Below, piece by piece: positions 11,095 to 22,138 of a stretch of 64,000 bases of DNA; the stretch's first letter is position 1, and every line of letters starts with the position of its first letter. The translations under genes and the position numbers were made by a program. Origin of the DNA: Kondoa malvinella (Eukaryota; Basidiomycota; Agaricostilbomycetes; Agaricostilbales; Kondoaceae); assembly GCA_039545315.1 (NCBI GenBank), contig BCIM01000009.1, positions 434,001 through 498,000 on the forward strand, given 5' to 3'. The notes under the pieces are model-generated. The model was not told the origin of the DNA and ran no database searches. It worked only from the letters and a program-made list of their open reading frames with translations.

Positions 11095-12155
11095 ATGTCT
11101 GTAATCGACGCAACTTCGCTATTGGCTGCTTCTACCAGCAAGCTCAGATCAACCTCTGTCGAGCGAGAACTAGATCCTTCTTTCGACTTGGCCTATCTCG
11201 CTGTCGTTGACCCTAATGGCGTAGATGCCGCTGCGTATGCGTATGTGCTCTCAATTCGTTCACAGACCACAGCTTATAGTGTCATAGTGAGGACTCAGAA
11301 GCCGCTATTCAATCAGAGGCACGCATGGGCGTCCAACTTTTGATGAACCAAATTTTCTCCCTTCCTACCACATCCAACCAGGATGGTGTTTTCGCTACTC
11401 TACCGGAACCTGTCAACTTGCTACCTCGCTCCAAGCCTTTGCCAAAGCCCAAGCCAGAAACGAAATGGGTGAAATTTGCTAGAGCAAAGGGTATTGACAT
11501 GAAGACGAAAAAGGATGCAGTAGTGTTTGATGAAGAGAAGCAGGATTGGGTTAAAAAGTGGGGTTACAAAGGAAAGAACAAAGAGGTGGAAGATCAATGG
11601 ATTGTCGAAGTACCAGCCAACAAGCCTGCTGATTTCGATCCGGTAAAAGAGTCGAAACAAGCCAGACAAGAGCGAAAGAAGAAGAACCTCATGCAACAGC
11701 AGAAGAATTTGGTTGCGGCTCGTAAAGCGGAAGCAGCAGCCAACAAGAAACCTTCAGGCGTGCCAGAACTCACTGGTGCAAACAAAGAATTACAATCGGA
11801 TCGCAAGTCTGCTTTACATCGTCAACTACGCTCTACTCGGACTGCTACTGCTTCCCTCGGCAAATTCGATTCTACCCTAAAGAATGAAGAGCAGCTCGTA
11901 GGTAAAAAGAACAAGAACATGAAGCGCAAGTTTGAGCCTGTCGATGTGGATGCCTCGACTGAAAGAGAGGGAGCAATGAAAATCTTGAAACTGGTCGAGA
12001 GGGGTGATGTGACGCAGCAGGGTAAAGGAAAAGGCAAGGGCAAGGAATTGGTCAATGCTAGGAAAGCGATCAGGGCTACTACGGGCGGTAGAGGAGCGGC
12101 TGCTCTGGTTGGTAGTAAAGAGTCTGGACTGAAGAAGGGCTCCAAGAGGAGATAA
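11095..12155 (+). CDS. RRS1: Ribosome biogenesis regulator Rrs1
   Basis: Exons 11095-11240 and 11288-12155 (47-base intron) give 337 residues. Rrs1 acts in the nucleolus with Rpf2, 5S rRNA, uL5 and uL18 to build the 5S RNP into pre-60S particles. Family blocks are DLAYLAVVDPNGVDAAAY, ARMGVQLLMNQIFSLPT, ETKWVKFARAKGI, then KKRDA-like DAVVFDEEKQDWVKKWGYKGKN and DQWIVEVP. The C-terminal third is Lys/Arg-rich as usual. The splice at AYA|EDSEAA restores the conserved A-x-E segment. The ATG at 11095 begins MSVIDATS; an upstream in-frame near-start is not conserved. Confidence 0.95.
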
Positions 12156-12461
12156 GGATTGGGAGCGTTGCATTTTCATTCATGGCACTGCGATTTGATG
12201 GCTTTCCTCTTCTGTTCCTTATGTGTCAGCGAGAGCATTGCAACATGCGTGTAGCGTACATCGGTCCTTCACTCGTCTGTATTATGAGCACATTGCATTG
12301 AACAATTCTCGGTTCGGCGCAAACAAGCATCATCCTACGACTTGCTTGCGCTGTGTCATGCTGCAAGCTCTTACTTCGTGTCCAAGCATAAGAAGCACGC
12401 GATAAGGTCCCTGCCAGCATCTCAGCAGCTATACAATCGCCTGCTTGACTGCTATAGAAAA
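12156..12461. other. Intergenic region RRS1 / TED1-like
   Basis: These 306 bases hold the RRS1 3' UTR and the promoter of the next gene on the same strand. I see no supported feature. Confidence 0.5.
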
Positions 12462-14581
12462 ATGATACGAGCTCCTTCAACGGCAGGCTCACGTAGACCC
12501 TCTCGAGCAGCAAAGACACCACGATGGAAGACTCTTGTCAATCTTCTTCGCCTAGCTTGGGCTTTCCTTCTGATCATGGGCGAAGCTCTTACCTTCCAAC
12601 ATCGCATTCATAGATGCAACTGGCCGAAGGTGTCCGGTGCTCCTAAGGGCGCGAAGCATCATCGTGTGCTTGTAATTGCAGAGTGTGTCTCGTTTCATTT
12701 GCATCTTAGCTATTTCTGATGATCGTCTAGTCCGCAGAGTAAGTCTAGCTGCATAGACAACAAACTTCGGTCGCTTATGCAGGTACTGGCCGCAGTCCCA
12801 GACTCTCGTACGTATTCCTGCCATCACTAGCAACCTTTGCTCAATATATCACAGGCAGCTACCCAACATCATCGTTCATCCAACGTTGGATCAAACGAAA
12901 GCTTTCAGACGCATTCTCGGCCAAAGCATTCCGAATCATCCTCTCGCATCATAGACCAGACGCAATCATCTTCCTAGGCGATCTCATGGATGGCGGAGTG
13001 ACAGCTGTGGATCGATTAGAACATGCTTCTTATGCGCAGAGATTCAGGCAGTTGTTTCCTGCAAAAGGAGAGGTCCTGTACGTGATGGGAAATAGAGACG
13101 TAGGGCTTCAAGGGAGTAAAGAGGCCGGTGTGCATGCTAGGGAGCAATTCCGTCCGTCACTCTGTATCGGTCGCGCGTAAGATAGCTTATTCGGTTCGCC
13201 AGGTGATGCTTTTGGACCTACGCAGGGCGTTAGGGAGATAGGCAACCATTCCTTCATCTTTGTGGACTCTATGGGTCTGCTGGAAGAACGGAAAGAAGCT
13301 CCAGTAGCTGTGTCTGAAACAGAGATAGATGACACGTCTGCACTAGGCTTCGTACGCAATTTGACGAATAGTGAGTAATCCTTCGTTACGATGATAACCT
13401 ATCTCTAAGATGTAACAGCCTATAGCACATTGCCGAGGATACTACTTTCGCACATTCCGCTCTATAGAGAATCAGGGACATCATGTGGACCGAATAGAGA
13501 AGCGCGGACATCGCTAGTAAGTCACTTTCTCTCTTGTTGTTACACTAGATCTGACGTTGTATAGAATATGCTGGTCAGCTAATCTGCATATTCCTGTATA
13601 GCTCATTGTTCACCCCGAGCTTCACAGCGCGACCAAAATTACCAAAATCTCCTGGACCAGGATGTCACTTCCGTCCTGCTTCAGTATACTTCTCCGTCGC
13701 TGGTCCTGTCCGGAAACGATCATGACTATTGCGCAATCCAGCACAAGTTTATCAGTCCCGCTTCTTATACCTCCAGCGTCGACGAAATCACTGTGCGGTC
13801 TTTCGGCACAGATGCCAAAGTCCGACATCCTGGTTTCCAGCTGCTTTCTCTATACAACCCAACACCCGATCTTCCGCCTACAGGCGCAACAGAGACCTAC
13901 GCAACCCTACCTTGTCTTTTACCGAATCAACACTCCGTCTACAAGCGCTTCTACATTCCCTTCGCCCTCCTTTCCCTCATACTCATTATTCTACCGAAGC
14001 TTCGACGAGCATTACAGATCTCCACACGAAGAGTAAGCACAGTCAAGACGAGTCGCCTACCATCGCACATGTCTTCGCATTCCCGCGGCTCGTTTGGCGG
14101 CTCCCATAGACGCAAAGCTTCTTCTCAAGTCTACCACGACGCTTCAGAATCAGAAGACAGCGATTATGACTATTCCCCGACCTACGGAAACCACGATGTG
14201 GGTTACAGTTACTTTCCTTCAGGTGATGAAGATGGCACGCCAAGTCCTTCTCCTCTATATGAAACTCGTCGACCTTCTTATGGTCGAATGAGAAGAGTCA
14301 GCAGGTTAAACATGTGGGAAGGACGAAAGCGAGGAGGAGGGAAAGAAGAGTTCGTCAGCCTGTTACAGCGGTTGGGACCGCTGTATCGAGGCTTGATACG
14401 ACCCGGAACGAGGTTGGCGAAGAGGCTCAGTAGGGTAACAAGATTGGATACGGTCGTGGATTGGATGCACAAGGTTGGGGCTAGTGCGTTGATCAAGCAG
14501 ACTACAAGGGAGGCTTGCAGCGTCTTTTGGGTCGCGATGCTGGTGTACCTGGCGATTTACTTTAGATGGACGTGGCTGTAG
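12462..14581 (+). CDS. TED1: Ted1/Cdc1-type ER metallophosphoesterase (GPI remodelling)
   Basis: Exons 12462-12682, 12731-12738, 12783-13151, 13203-13370, 13419-13516, probably 13565-13573, and 13628-14581 give about 608 residues. Ted1/MPPE1 proteins remove ethanolamine phosphate from GPI glycans in the ER before export. Motifs in order: a signal-anchor (WAFLLIMGEALTF), ADPQ (metal ligand Asp, assembled across an 8-base exon), FLGDLMDGG, GNRDVGL where relatives have GNHD, SHIPLYR, and SGNDHDYC. TM segments follow at FYIPFALLSLILIIL and VFWVAMLVYLAIYF, separated by a disordered Ser/Asp/Arg-rich loop. The His-to-Arg change in the GNHD motif is notable. A single 111-base intron in place of 13565-13573 cannot be excluded. 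Confidence 0.85.
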
Positions 14582-14761
14582 AGTAAGAATGCAATTCCTT
14601 GCTTCGCGATGTGTTGTCGCATCAAGCAGAATGACGAGCCATTGCTGAGTAGGTGCTCTCAAGAGTCAAAGCCAGCAACCTGAAGCAATGTCTCTGATTG
14701 GGGCTTCTGCCCTGTTTCAACAATGCTTATGCTGTGTGATATATGTTTACATGCTTGCCTA

Positions 14762-17560
14762 TTACAGTGATTCCGGTGACCCATCTCTACTTCCCACTAG
14801 AAACTCTGAAATCCTTCTTTCACTTGCTGCATCTCGGGCTCGTTGTTCCTGGATTGTGCGCCTGTTGATTTTACAAAGGCGTAAAGCTTTGCTCAAGCGA
14901 GAGCGGTATCTGGTCGCATTGCTTGAAGTTCTCCGAAGTCGCTGAGTCATGACACCTTCATAGCGTTTCACACTTCGCGACAAAATGCCATCCGCGCTTG
15001 TGCCATCCTGAAGATATTTGTACAATTGCCGATGCGCTATCAGAGCACTTGAAGCATAGTTTTTGACGACGAAGCGAGACATCTGAGCATTGAACAGAAT
15101 AGTCTGCGAGATTTGCCGGTCATTGGCTCCAGGTCCATCCAATCTTGGTGCTTCGTCCACCTGACTGGCAGCGTCGAGAAGAGCCTTCACTTGAGTTGGC
15201 ACACCTAGACGAGCCCAAGCTTGCGCCGCGGCACGGAGACTTCTGCTGTCCCAATGAACCTCCAGTTTCAGCATTCGCTTTCGCAACAAGGTTATAAGGT
15301 CGGCCTTCTTCCGAGATCCAGGCAGAGCGACGATGCTTTCGAGAATTGTCAGGTAGCTCAGAGCGAGACGATGTAGCTGGAAGCGTTTCTGTGCTTTCTC
15401 AAGAGTCCATATTGCAAGCTTGTACTGTCCAAGGGCGAGATAAGATGATATGATGACTTGCATATGGACCGGCAAGACAATGCGACCACCTTGTACGACT
15501 TCGGTCTGGAAGCGACGCCACAGTACGCCAGGTGTAGTCTTCTTGTGCGGGAAGCGGTCGAGGTATCTTCTCATCTGCAGTACCACTTGACGATCGTCGC
15601 CGTTGTCTTTACGCGGATGCAGGCTGCCAGTCTTCGTCTGTGCCAGCACGCTGGCCAAGGCTGCTCGATGCTTTGCGCCCTGGATGCTGGACCGTTGCCT
15701 ACGCTTGGTTGATCCCAATGCGGTCAAAGCCTTTTTCCGCCATTGAATGACTTCTGGAGTCATCTCTCTCACGCCAAGAGACAACACGATATCCACTATG
15801 TCTTTCGGCAAGGCAGTAGGCTGGGAGAGATACCATTCGAGCCAAATGCCGGTCGTTTGCTCGTTCGGCTTGAGCTTGTAGACTTTCTTGGCGTAAAGAA
15901 GGAACTTCAAAGCCGGATCTGCCCCTTTAACAGCCAAAGTCGCGCGGAACAGCATGTTGACCATTCTGATCGACGGGCGATTTCGCCTGCCCTTGTTGCT
16001 TTGTTGAAGTGTGCGTTGCAAGTTTCTCTCCGGTAGCATCGGCAAAGTGAACGGATTCGGTTGCTCCCGAGTCTGAACATGCTCCAGCATGGCAAACGCT
16101 TGCTCCAAATTGCCCAGAGCGCATTCCGCCTCGATCTCCGCCAAAGCTAACTCCGGCCCTGATATCACCGCATCGCGCAATGCCAGCATACACCCTCTTA
16201 TCCGCTCCAGTGCTGGTGCCGAATTGGTCCACGGACTCACGCAACCCCTCAACAACCGCACAAAAGTCTCCGCATTTGGTCGAGGTTTCTGGGACAGCAG
16301 ACCATCAGAAGGGAGGTAAGGATAGAGATCGAAATAGGTAGTGAAGGTCTTCCAGGCTTGTGTCGAGTCGCGACGATAGCCATGCAGAGCAATGAGGGCG
16401 TTGAGAATCCGGACGTCTTCATTAAGCGAAAGCTGGTTGACATCCATCTGGACCGCTTTGAGGATATCGGTGTTGTTGCCTATCGCCCTATACCCGTCCA
16501 ACATTGACACGAACAGATCCACATTGGGCACATAACCCATCTCCTTCCTCGCCAGTAGCATCGATCGAGCAGATTGTCGGTCGCGCTTGAGGAGGTAATG
16601 CAGGATGAGCAGATCATAGGTCTTGTCTAGAGGTCTCTGGAAAGGTGGAGCGATGCGGAAGAGAAGTTTGGCAGGGGTCGGCTGTTCATACAGAGCCTCA
16701 TCTTGGTGAACGTCTCGCTTGAGCATGGTCAGATAGTAGACATGGAGCAGCTGAGGTGTCCATATATCGAGTGTACCAGATTGCTGCTCGACGAAATGTT
16801 GAGCCGCCAGTACTTTCGCTCTGAGTGGTGACCAATTGCGTACAGCAATGGAAGGCGCAACAATTCTCTCAAACATCTTGTCAAACCACTCCAAGACATG
16901 CTGAGAGCCGACAGCGCGCGGCACGAGGTTTTCAATTTCTTCATGACGATGAACCAGAAGAAGAGTCATCAGGAGCGGGCTGTAGAAAGCGGGTGTCTCT
17001 TCTGACTGTCCAAGGCGGTCGACAATGGATCGAAACCGCTCCATCGTAGGTTCTACAATGTGGGTCATGTAGGTGCTTCTGCCTCTGGCGAGCATATACA
17101 AGAATTGCTCAAATTCGATCGAACCAATTTTGTCAATGTCGTCTGGCGACAAGTAGTTGAACTTGAGCAGAGCGATATGCGCATTATCGCTTCGGATGGA
17201 CTCTCGAAAATCTTCCAATGGGACTGCGAACATCGCTCGTCTCTTTTGACTGCTGAAAGAGAAATGTTGGTTTGGGAAGGTAAGGGTGTTGTGTGTGAGT
17301 CGGTAGTTGTAGTCTTTTGACGGCTCTTCCTCTGACGGCGATGGGACGAGCCAATCGTGCGCTCTCTTGCTGGGTGAAGGGATGGATGAAGCAACTGAGA
17401 GACTCCAGAAGCGTCTGCGATGCGAGAAGTCGACGACCTTGGCTGGGCGCAGAGGCATTCGCACGCGCACGCCGATGAGCTGTATAGGTCTGAGATTCCG
17501 CATTGGTATGCCATGTTGAAAAATGTTGGCTGAAGGTGTGCCAGCTCGAGCAATGTGCAT
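14762..17560 (-). CDS. PPR-like mitochondrial protein
   Basis: A single 932-codon exon begins at ATG 17560 (a second Met follows 19 residues later). The N-terminus is rich in Arg and lacks acidic residues (RNLRPIQLIGVRVRMPLRPAK), consistent with a mitochondrial presequence. The body is made of helical repeats with PPR character, for example TYDLLILHYLLKRDRQSARSML, PNVDLFVSMLDGYRAIGN and PNAETFVRLLRGCV. Such proteins bind mitochondrial RNA in translation or processing. The lack of introns in a 2.8-kb gene contrasts with its neighbours. The transcript is convergent with the TED1-like gene, leaving 180 bases between stops. I cannot name an orthologue. Confidence 0.75.
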   Translation of the reverse strand: MHIARAGTPSANIFQHGIPMRNLRPIQLIGVRVRMPLRPAKVVDFSHRRRFWSLSVASSIPSPSKRAHDWLVPSPSEEEPSKDYNYRLTHNTLTFPNQHFSFSSQKRRAMFAVPLEDFRESIRSDNAHIALLKFNYLSPDDIDKIGSIEFEQFLYMLARGRSTYMTHIVEPTMERFRSIVDRLGQSEETPAFYSPLLMTLLLVHRHEEIENLVPRAVGSQHVLEWFDKMFERIVAPSIAVRNWSPLRAKVLAAQHFVEQQSGTLDIWTPQLLHVYYLTMLKRDVHQDEALYEQPTPAKLLFRIAPPFQRPLDKTYDLLILHYLLKRDRQSARSMLLARKEMGYVPNVDLFVSMLDGYRAIGNNTDILKAVQMDVNQLSLNEDVRILNALIALHGYRRDSTQAWKTFTTYFDLYPYLPSDGLLSQKPRPNAETFVRLLRGCVSPWTNSAPALERIRGCMLALRDAVISGPELALAEIEAECALGNLEQAFAMLEHVQTREQPNPFTLPMLPERNLQRTLQQSNKGRRNRPSIRMVNMLFRATLAVKGADPALKFLLYAKKVYKLKPNEQTTGIWLEWYLSQPTALPKDIVDIVLSLGVREMTPEVIQWRKKALTALGSTKRRQRSSIQGAKHRAALASVLAQTKTGSLHPRKDNGDDRQVVLQMRRYLDRFPHKKTTPGVLWRRFQTEVVQGGRIVLPVHMQVIISSYLALGQYKLAIWTLEKAQKRFQLHRLALSYLTILESIVALPGSRKKADLITLLRKRMLKLEVHWDSRSLRAAAQAWARLGVPTQVKALLDAASQVDEAPRLDGPGANDRQISQTILFNAQMSRFVVKNYASSALIAHRQLYKYLQDGTSADGILSRSVKRYEGVMTQRLRRTSSNATRYRSRLSKALRLCKINRRTIQEQRARDAASERRISEFLVGSRDGSPESL

Positions 17561-17871
17561 TCACAGCCGAATAGCACTGACAATGTAAGGATAGCACTTA
17601 GCACTTGTACGATCGCTCGCAGCCAGAAGGACCGACGGTTTATCGTTGCCCAAAATCGGACTTCTGGAATTCTGTTGGCACGATATCGATGACAGATAGC
17701 TGTAGGCAGACAGTCTTAAGGGCTTATTACGCTGTCCAGTCGATATTCACTCACCAGCGCCTCATCTGCTCGCGTTATGCCAATAACCTGCACGAGAATC
17801 GTCGACAAGACCAAGTGTCGACAAATGCAAATAGCCAGATCAATCAATAATACACAGTTACTGCAACTCTA
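17561..17871. other. Intergenic region PPR-like / lipoyl synthase
   Basis: These 311 bases lie upstream of the PPR-like gene and downstream of LIP5, both on the minus strand. I see no supported feature. Confidence 0.5.
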
Positions 17872-19176
17872 TCAAAGCTGTGCTCGCTGCTCAACAACAG
17901 GTTCTTCAGCCATCAAACCCCCACTCATCGCTTGTTCACCACCGCGGCCGGCACCTTCGAGCAGTCGCTTACCGAGGGCAGACTTCATCAATTGATTGGC
18001 CTTGAAGCTGCTCCTGACCAAGGGTCCGGAAGCTACGTAGAGGAAACCAAGCTCTTCTGCTCGTTTTGCCCAAACTTCAAACTTCTCTGGTGAGACATAT
18101 TCGTGCACCTTCATGTGACGTTTCGTCGGCCGCATGTATTGGCCGAATGTGACGACGTCGACATTCGCTTTCCGTAATTCTGCTCACTGTCAGTTGCGAT
18201 CGTGGAAGAGTGAACAGGAAAATTCACCTAGCAAAGTAGCCTCCACCTGATGGTCCTTCTCTCCTACACCAAGCATGATGCTCGTCTTTGTGATCAACCC
18301 AGGTTTCGCTTCTTTCGCCATTCGAAGGACATCAAGAGATTGGCGGAAAGTGGCTCGGGGATCGCGAACGAATGGTGTGCGCTCTTCGACCGTTTCCATG
18401 TTGTGCGCATAGACATCTAGACCAGAACGAGCGACTTGGGATACGCATTCTTGTGAGCCGCCGAAATCGCCTGTCAGTGCTTCGACGAGGATATGCGGTG
18501 CTCTGATCGGTCATCAGCATGAGAAATGGCCGACTTCACAGAACATACTTCTGCTTGAGCTTCTGCACTGTTTCCGTAAAGTGAGCAGCACCTCCATCCG
18601 GCAAGTCATCCCTATCCACGCTCGTCATGACTATGTAGCCAACACCCCAACGCCGTATCGCTTCGGCCGTGTTTTCAGGTTCCATAGGATCAAGCGGTGG
18701 TGGTGCTTTCGATGTCTTTATAGCACAGAATCGACAACCTCGTGTGCAAGTGTCGCCCATGAGCTGTGCATACTGGTTGGTAACGATTCCAAAGAGGAAG
18801 AGCTGCAAAGAAGACGCACCATGATTGTAGCAGTAGCCTGTTCTTTTCCGCCGCCCCAACATTGTCCAATATTCGGACAACGCGCTTCCTCGCACACCGT
18901 ATTCAAGTTCAATCCTCTCAAGTCCTTCTTGATCTTGTTGTAGCTTGCGCTCGTCGGTACAGATGTTTTCAAATACGACGGCAGACGTGGTGACTTGCTC
19001 TTGCCCAATAAGACATGCTCCATGCCCCCAGCGGTCTGCGTTGCTCCATCTTCAGTGATAAAGTCGTCTAGCGTTGGTCCAGATGCTAGAGTCTCGCGAA
19101 ATTTGCTGCCAGAGGCTTGAGCAGCTGTTGCTAGTGTCCTCCTTGAGGCTGGTATCACTCGCTGTAAGGCATGCAT
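17872..19176 (-). CDS. LIP5: Lipoyl synthase, mitochondrial
   Basis: Exons 18820-19176, 18549-18763, 18228-18502 and 17872-18179 give 384 residues; introns are 56, 46 and 48 bases. The radical-SAM enzyme inserts two sulfurs into protein-bound octanoyl groups in mitochondria. The auxiliary cluster motif [12 protein letters not shown], the radical-SAM motif [19 protein letters not shown], the NMETV block, [10 protein letters not shown] and the C-terminal RSS (Ser ligand of the auxiliary cluster) are all present. The N-terminus ([19 protein letters not shown]) is a good mitochondrial targeting peptide. The start at 19176 is preferred over an upstream in-frame near-start because of that presequence. 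Confidence 0.95.
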
Positions 19177-19514
19177 GTTTGGCTTTGGGCAGAGGAAAGA
19201 GACAGAAGGGTTGCCACTATGCGGAACGTCTGCTCTGTACAAGAATGCTTGGATGCTCTTGTCCCGTCAGCCAGAGCGTCCCGTCATCCCGCCCACAAGG
19301 TTTTCCCGACCTTCCTGCCGCTCGATCTATTCATTTCACAGTTCATATTGTCACACAAACCAGCTGTATATATACCTCTGTGTAGTCAAGAGATACCCCA
19401 ACGTGCCTTGTTAATCAGGCTGAATCAGGGCAGCCGACCCAAAAAAGGAACGCAAGCCTCGGCTACAATAACAAGATCGATCAGACGTTGAAAGGTTGAA
19501 AACCACCAGCAAGC
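19177..19514. other. Divergent intergenic region (LIP5 / GT8)
   Basis: These 338 bases separate two divergent genes. A TATATATA run lies near 19367-19375, upstream of the glycosyltransferase. No gene is supported. Confidence 0.5.
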
Positions 19515-20732
19515 ATGCCAGTACTGCAAAGAGAAGATTCAGAGCCGTAAGTAGTAGCGATCTGCAGCACGATCAAGATGGTGGAGGCTGATAAGAAATA
19601 TTTAGCCATGATCGAGTCTGGGCGACGCTGCTCTCTTCTGCATCATACCTAGCAGCAACTTTGGTCCTGCATCACTCCTTGCGCAAATATTCCGATTACC
19701 CTCTGGTCGTCTTCGCTCCGCCTGCCCTGCCGCAAGCTACTCGGAAGGTCATTCGAAGAGCTGGAATATCCATCAAAGAGATCGAATACGTTTTGCCAGC
19801 TGCAGCAAGGGACAAGAAGTATCCCAAGTTCGACCAAAGATTCGCAGATACATGGACCAAGTTGGCAGTCTTTTCGCTTGAGGAATATGAGGTGGGCACG
19901 AGACCTGCATGACACTGAGTTGGCCTGATCGTGTTCAGCGAGTCGTCCTTCTTGATTCCGACATGCTCTGCGTACAAAACATGGACGAATTAATGACTAT
20001 GGATCTGCCAAAAGGTCACATAGCAGCAGCGCACGCTTGCACGTGCAACCCACGGAAACATGCCCATTATCCTGACGACTGGTCAGTATCCATCTCTATC
20101 TCACAAGGCTGCACTCACATCTCGCAGGATCCCAATGAACTGCGCGCACACTCAAGCACACCTCACAAAACCAGTCCGCGTCACACCCTCATCTCGGCCC
20201 ACCCATCATTCTCTCAATTCCGGTCTAGTTGTCCTCCAACCAAACTTGGCAGACTTTAAAGCCATGCTGCATGAATTAGACACCAACCCAGCAGTAGCAG
20301 ATTTCGTTTTCCCAGACCAAGATTTCCTCGCTATGCATTTCAAGAATCGTTGGACTGCTCTCGGGTATCAATATAATGCTCTAAAGACATTGAGAACGTG
20401 TCATAGCGATATGTGGCGAGATGAGGATGTGAAGCTTGTGCGGTTCTTCTGCCTTCACTTGAATCAAGCTAATCGCTGAGTAGGTACATTATATCATGGA
20501 AAAGCCTTGGGCACATCGACCTGACAGTCCGGGTGCACCAAAACAAGACGTCTTCCTCTCCAGATGGTGGTGGGCGGAATACGAGGAGGTCGCATCGGAA
20601 TGGAAGGGCAAAAAAGAACTGGCAGCAATCGAAAAGAATGTTGCTGGTCCTATTCTGATGGAAAGGAGGGGCAGTGTGAATGCGGGTGCAAATGCGGATG
20701 TACAGACCAGTAGCGAGGAGGAGCAAAAGTGA
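19515..20732 (+). CDS. GT8-family glycosyltransferase (glycogenin-like)
   Basis: Exons 19515-19546, 19606-19891, 19939-20081, 20128-20437 and 20484-20732 give 339 residues. Features are ATLLSSASYLAATLVLHHSL at the start, FADTWTKLAVFSLEEYERVVLLDSDML with the DSD (DxD) metal/UDP-sugar motif, NSGLVVLQPN, FPDQDFLAMHF and the late HYIMEKPW. These are the canonical GT8 blocks. No signal peptide or TM segment is visible, so a cytosolic enzyme is likely. It lacks a clear long glycogenin C-terminal domain, and fungi have several related galactinol-synthase-like members, so the acceptor is unknown. Confidence 0.88.
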
Positions 20733-21213
20733 ATAGCAAGGGTGAAGAAAACTGTTGGAGTATTGTACCGCGGTGTTTGATAGCTTTAATTTATGGCGTT
20801 TATTTATGACTAGATTAGAAAAATGGATCGTTCAGTTGGTTGTGAATTGCTTTGGCTCCTTGTCTCCCTTGTCGCGCGTTCAAGTGTATTCCAGGCAGTT
20901 GAGGCTTTGTCCTGCGTTCGAGATGGACCAATGTGAAGCAACCAAAGCAATGCCATTCTAAGAGGGAGCACCTGATGCCCGAGTCAGTAGCAGGACAGAC
21001 AGGCTGCCAGTCGGAATTTGACATCGTAACGTAACGAGATTGTCGACTAGCTCGCACAACCTATGACCTGCAAAGGTAGGAAGCTGAAGCAGAGCGAAAG
21101 AAGCCACCGAAACTTGAGAATTGTCTTCAAGCGCTAACAGCAAAGCGCCGACAAAGGAACGGTTTTCCTTCAACAGCCATTGACCCTACGACTTCGCAGA
21201 CAAGACCAGTATC
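20733..21213. other. Intergenic region GT8 / STEEP1-like
   Basis: These 481 bases hold the 3' end of the GT8 gene and the promoter of the next plus-strand gene. Small ORFs are present but none has conserved features. Confidence 0.5.
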
Positions 21214-21965
21214 ATGGGACGCAGAGGTATAGCTTGCTCGAAGAAGTATGGCGTCGCAAGCTGATGCACCACCAAATTTCTAGGCAACACATCATATGCC
21301 AACGAAAGCAAGGCAGAAGGACCTCAAACAAAGCTTATTGTGCACTATTGTATATGCGGTGAATTTGTGGTAAGCCTAGAATGCTCTAGAGGTGTGACAG
21401 GAGGGCTGAAGTGGTCGATAGCTGGTGATAGACAAACCTCTCAAAGTGCTACCGAGAAGACCTGTGGATGCTTCCTTTGTCTTGAGGAATAGAGACTCGC
21501 AAACAGACACAGAAAGGAAGGCGAACGTCTACAAGCTGAATGTGCGAGTAGAGAAGATTCCGGTGCTGATACGGAGGTGAGAGTGTATTCAACCCAGTTC
21601 CTTGCTGTACTGACGCTATGTACAGACCGAATGGGCTAGAGAAGCTTTATCGGACAAGATGCACACGATGCGTATGCGTCTAAAGCTATGAATTGGCTCA
21701 GTAGCTGATTTCGACTTGTGCAGGATTTACAAGTAGGCTATGAAACGGTAGACCCGCAGTTCATCAAGGAGAAGGGAGAAAAGGTCAAAGGGGAGTTCTC
21801 GTATCTGTTAGATGTGAGTCTCGTCCATGCTTCCTGAGACTAGCTGACCTTTCGAAGGGAGCTATGACGGAAAACCAAGCCAGATTGCCTCCCGGCGCTT
21901 TCGAAGAGCGGGTTGGCATGTTTGCAATCAAGGATAAGATTGACGAGCAGATGCAAGAAGCGTAA
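21214..21965 (+). CDS. STEEP1-like (UPF0428) zinc protein
   Basis: Exons 21214-21226, 21284-21391, 21432-21576, 21626-21671, 21724-21813 and 21858-21965 give 169 residues. It matches the STEEP1/CXorf56 family: a short MGRRG start, HYCICGEFV (first Cys pair), LPRRPVDASFVLR, a YKLNV strand, RRPNGLEKLYRTRCTRC (second Cys pair, with the last exon junction right after the Cys) and LDGAMTENQARLPPGAFEE. Human STEEP1 is found in spliceosome C complexes and in STING trafficking; the fungal role is unproven. Intron 21392-21431 is only 40 bases, the shortest I propose. Its alternative, a 54-base intron with a GTAAGC donor, breaks the frame. Intron 21814-21857 ends in AAG. Confidence 0.75.
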
Positions 21966-22138
21966 ATTACTCGATCGTTCTCATGTATGCCTTGCAAATC
22001 TCAGGTCAATCGGGTGCTGCATCAGTCTCATGCAGATTGTATATAGTGCATCTATACCTTTCGGAACCACTCATTGCTTTCGTGACATTGAAGTGTGCGT
22101 TGTTCAATACAGTGGATGATCTAAAAGTACAACGAAAA

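Noticed and set aside
13152..13202. A 30-base ultra-short intron ending at AAG or TAG in the TED1-like gene
   Set aside because: A normal 51-base intron with CAG acceptor at 13202 gives a better match (AREQFRDAFGP).
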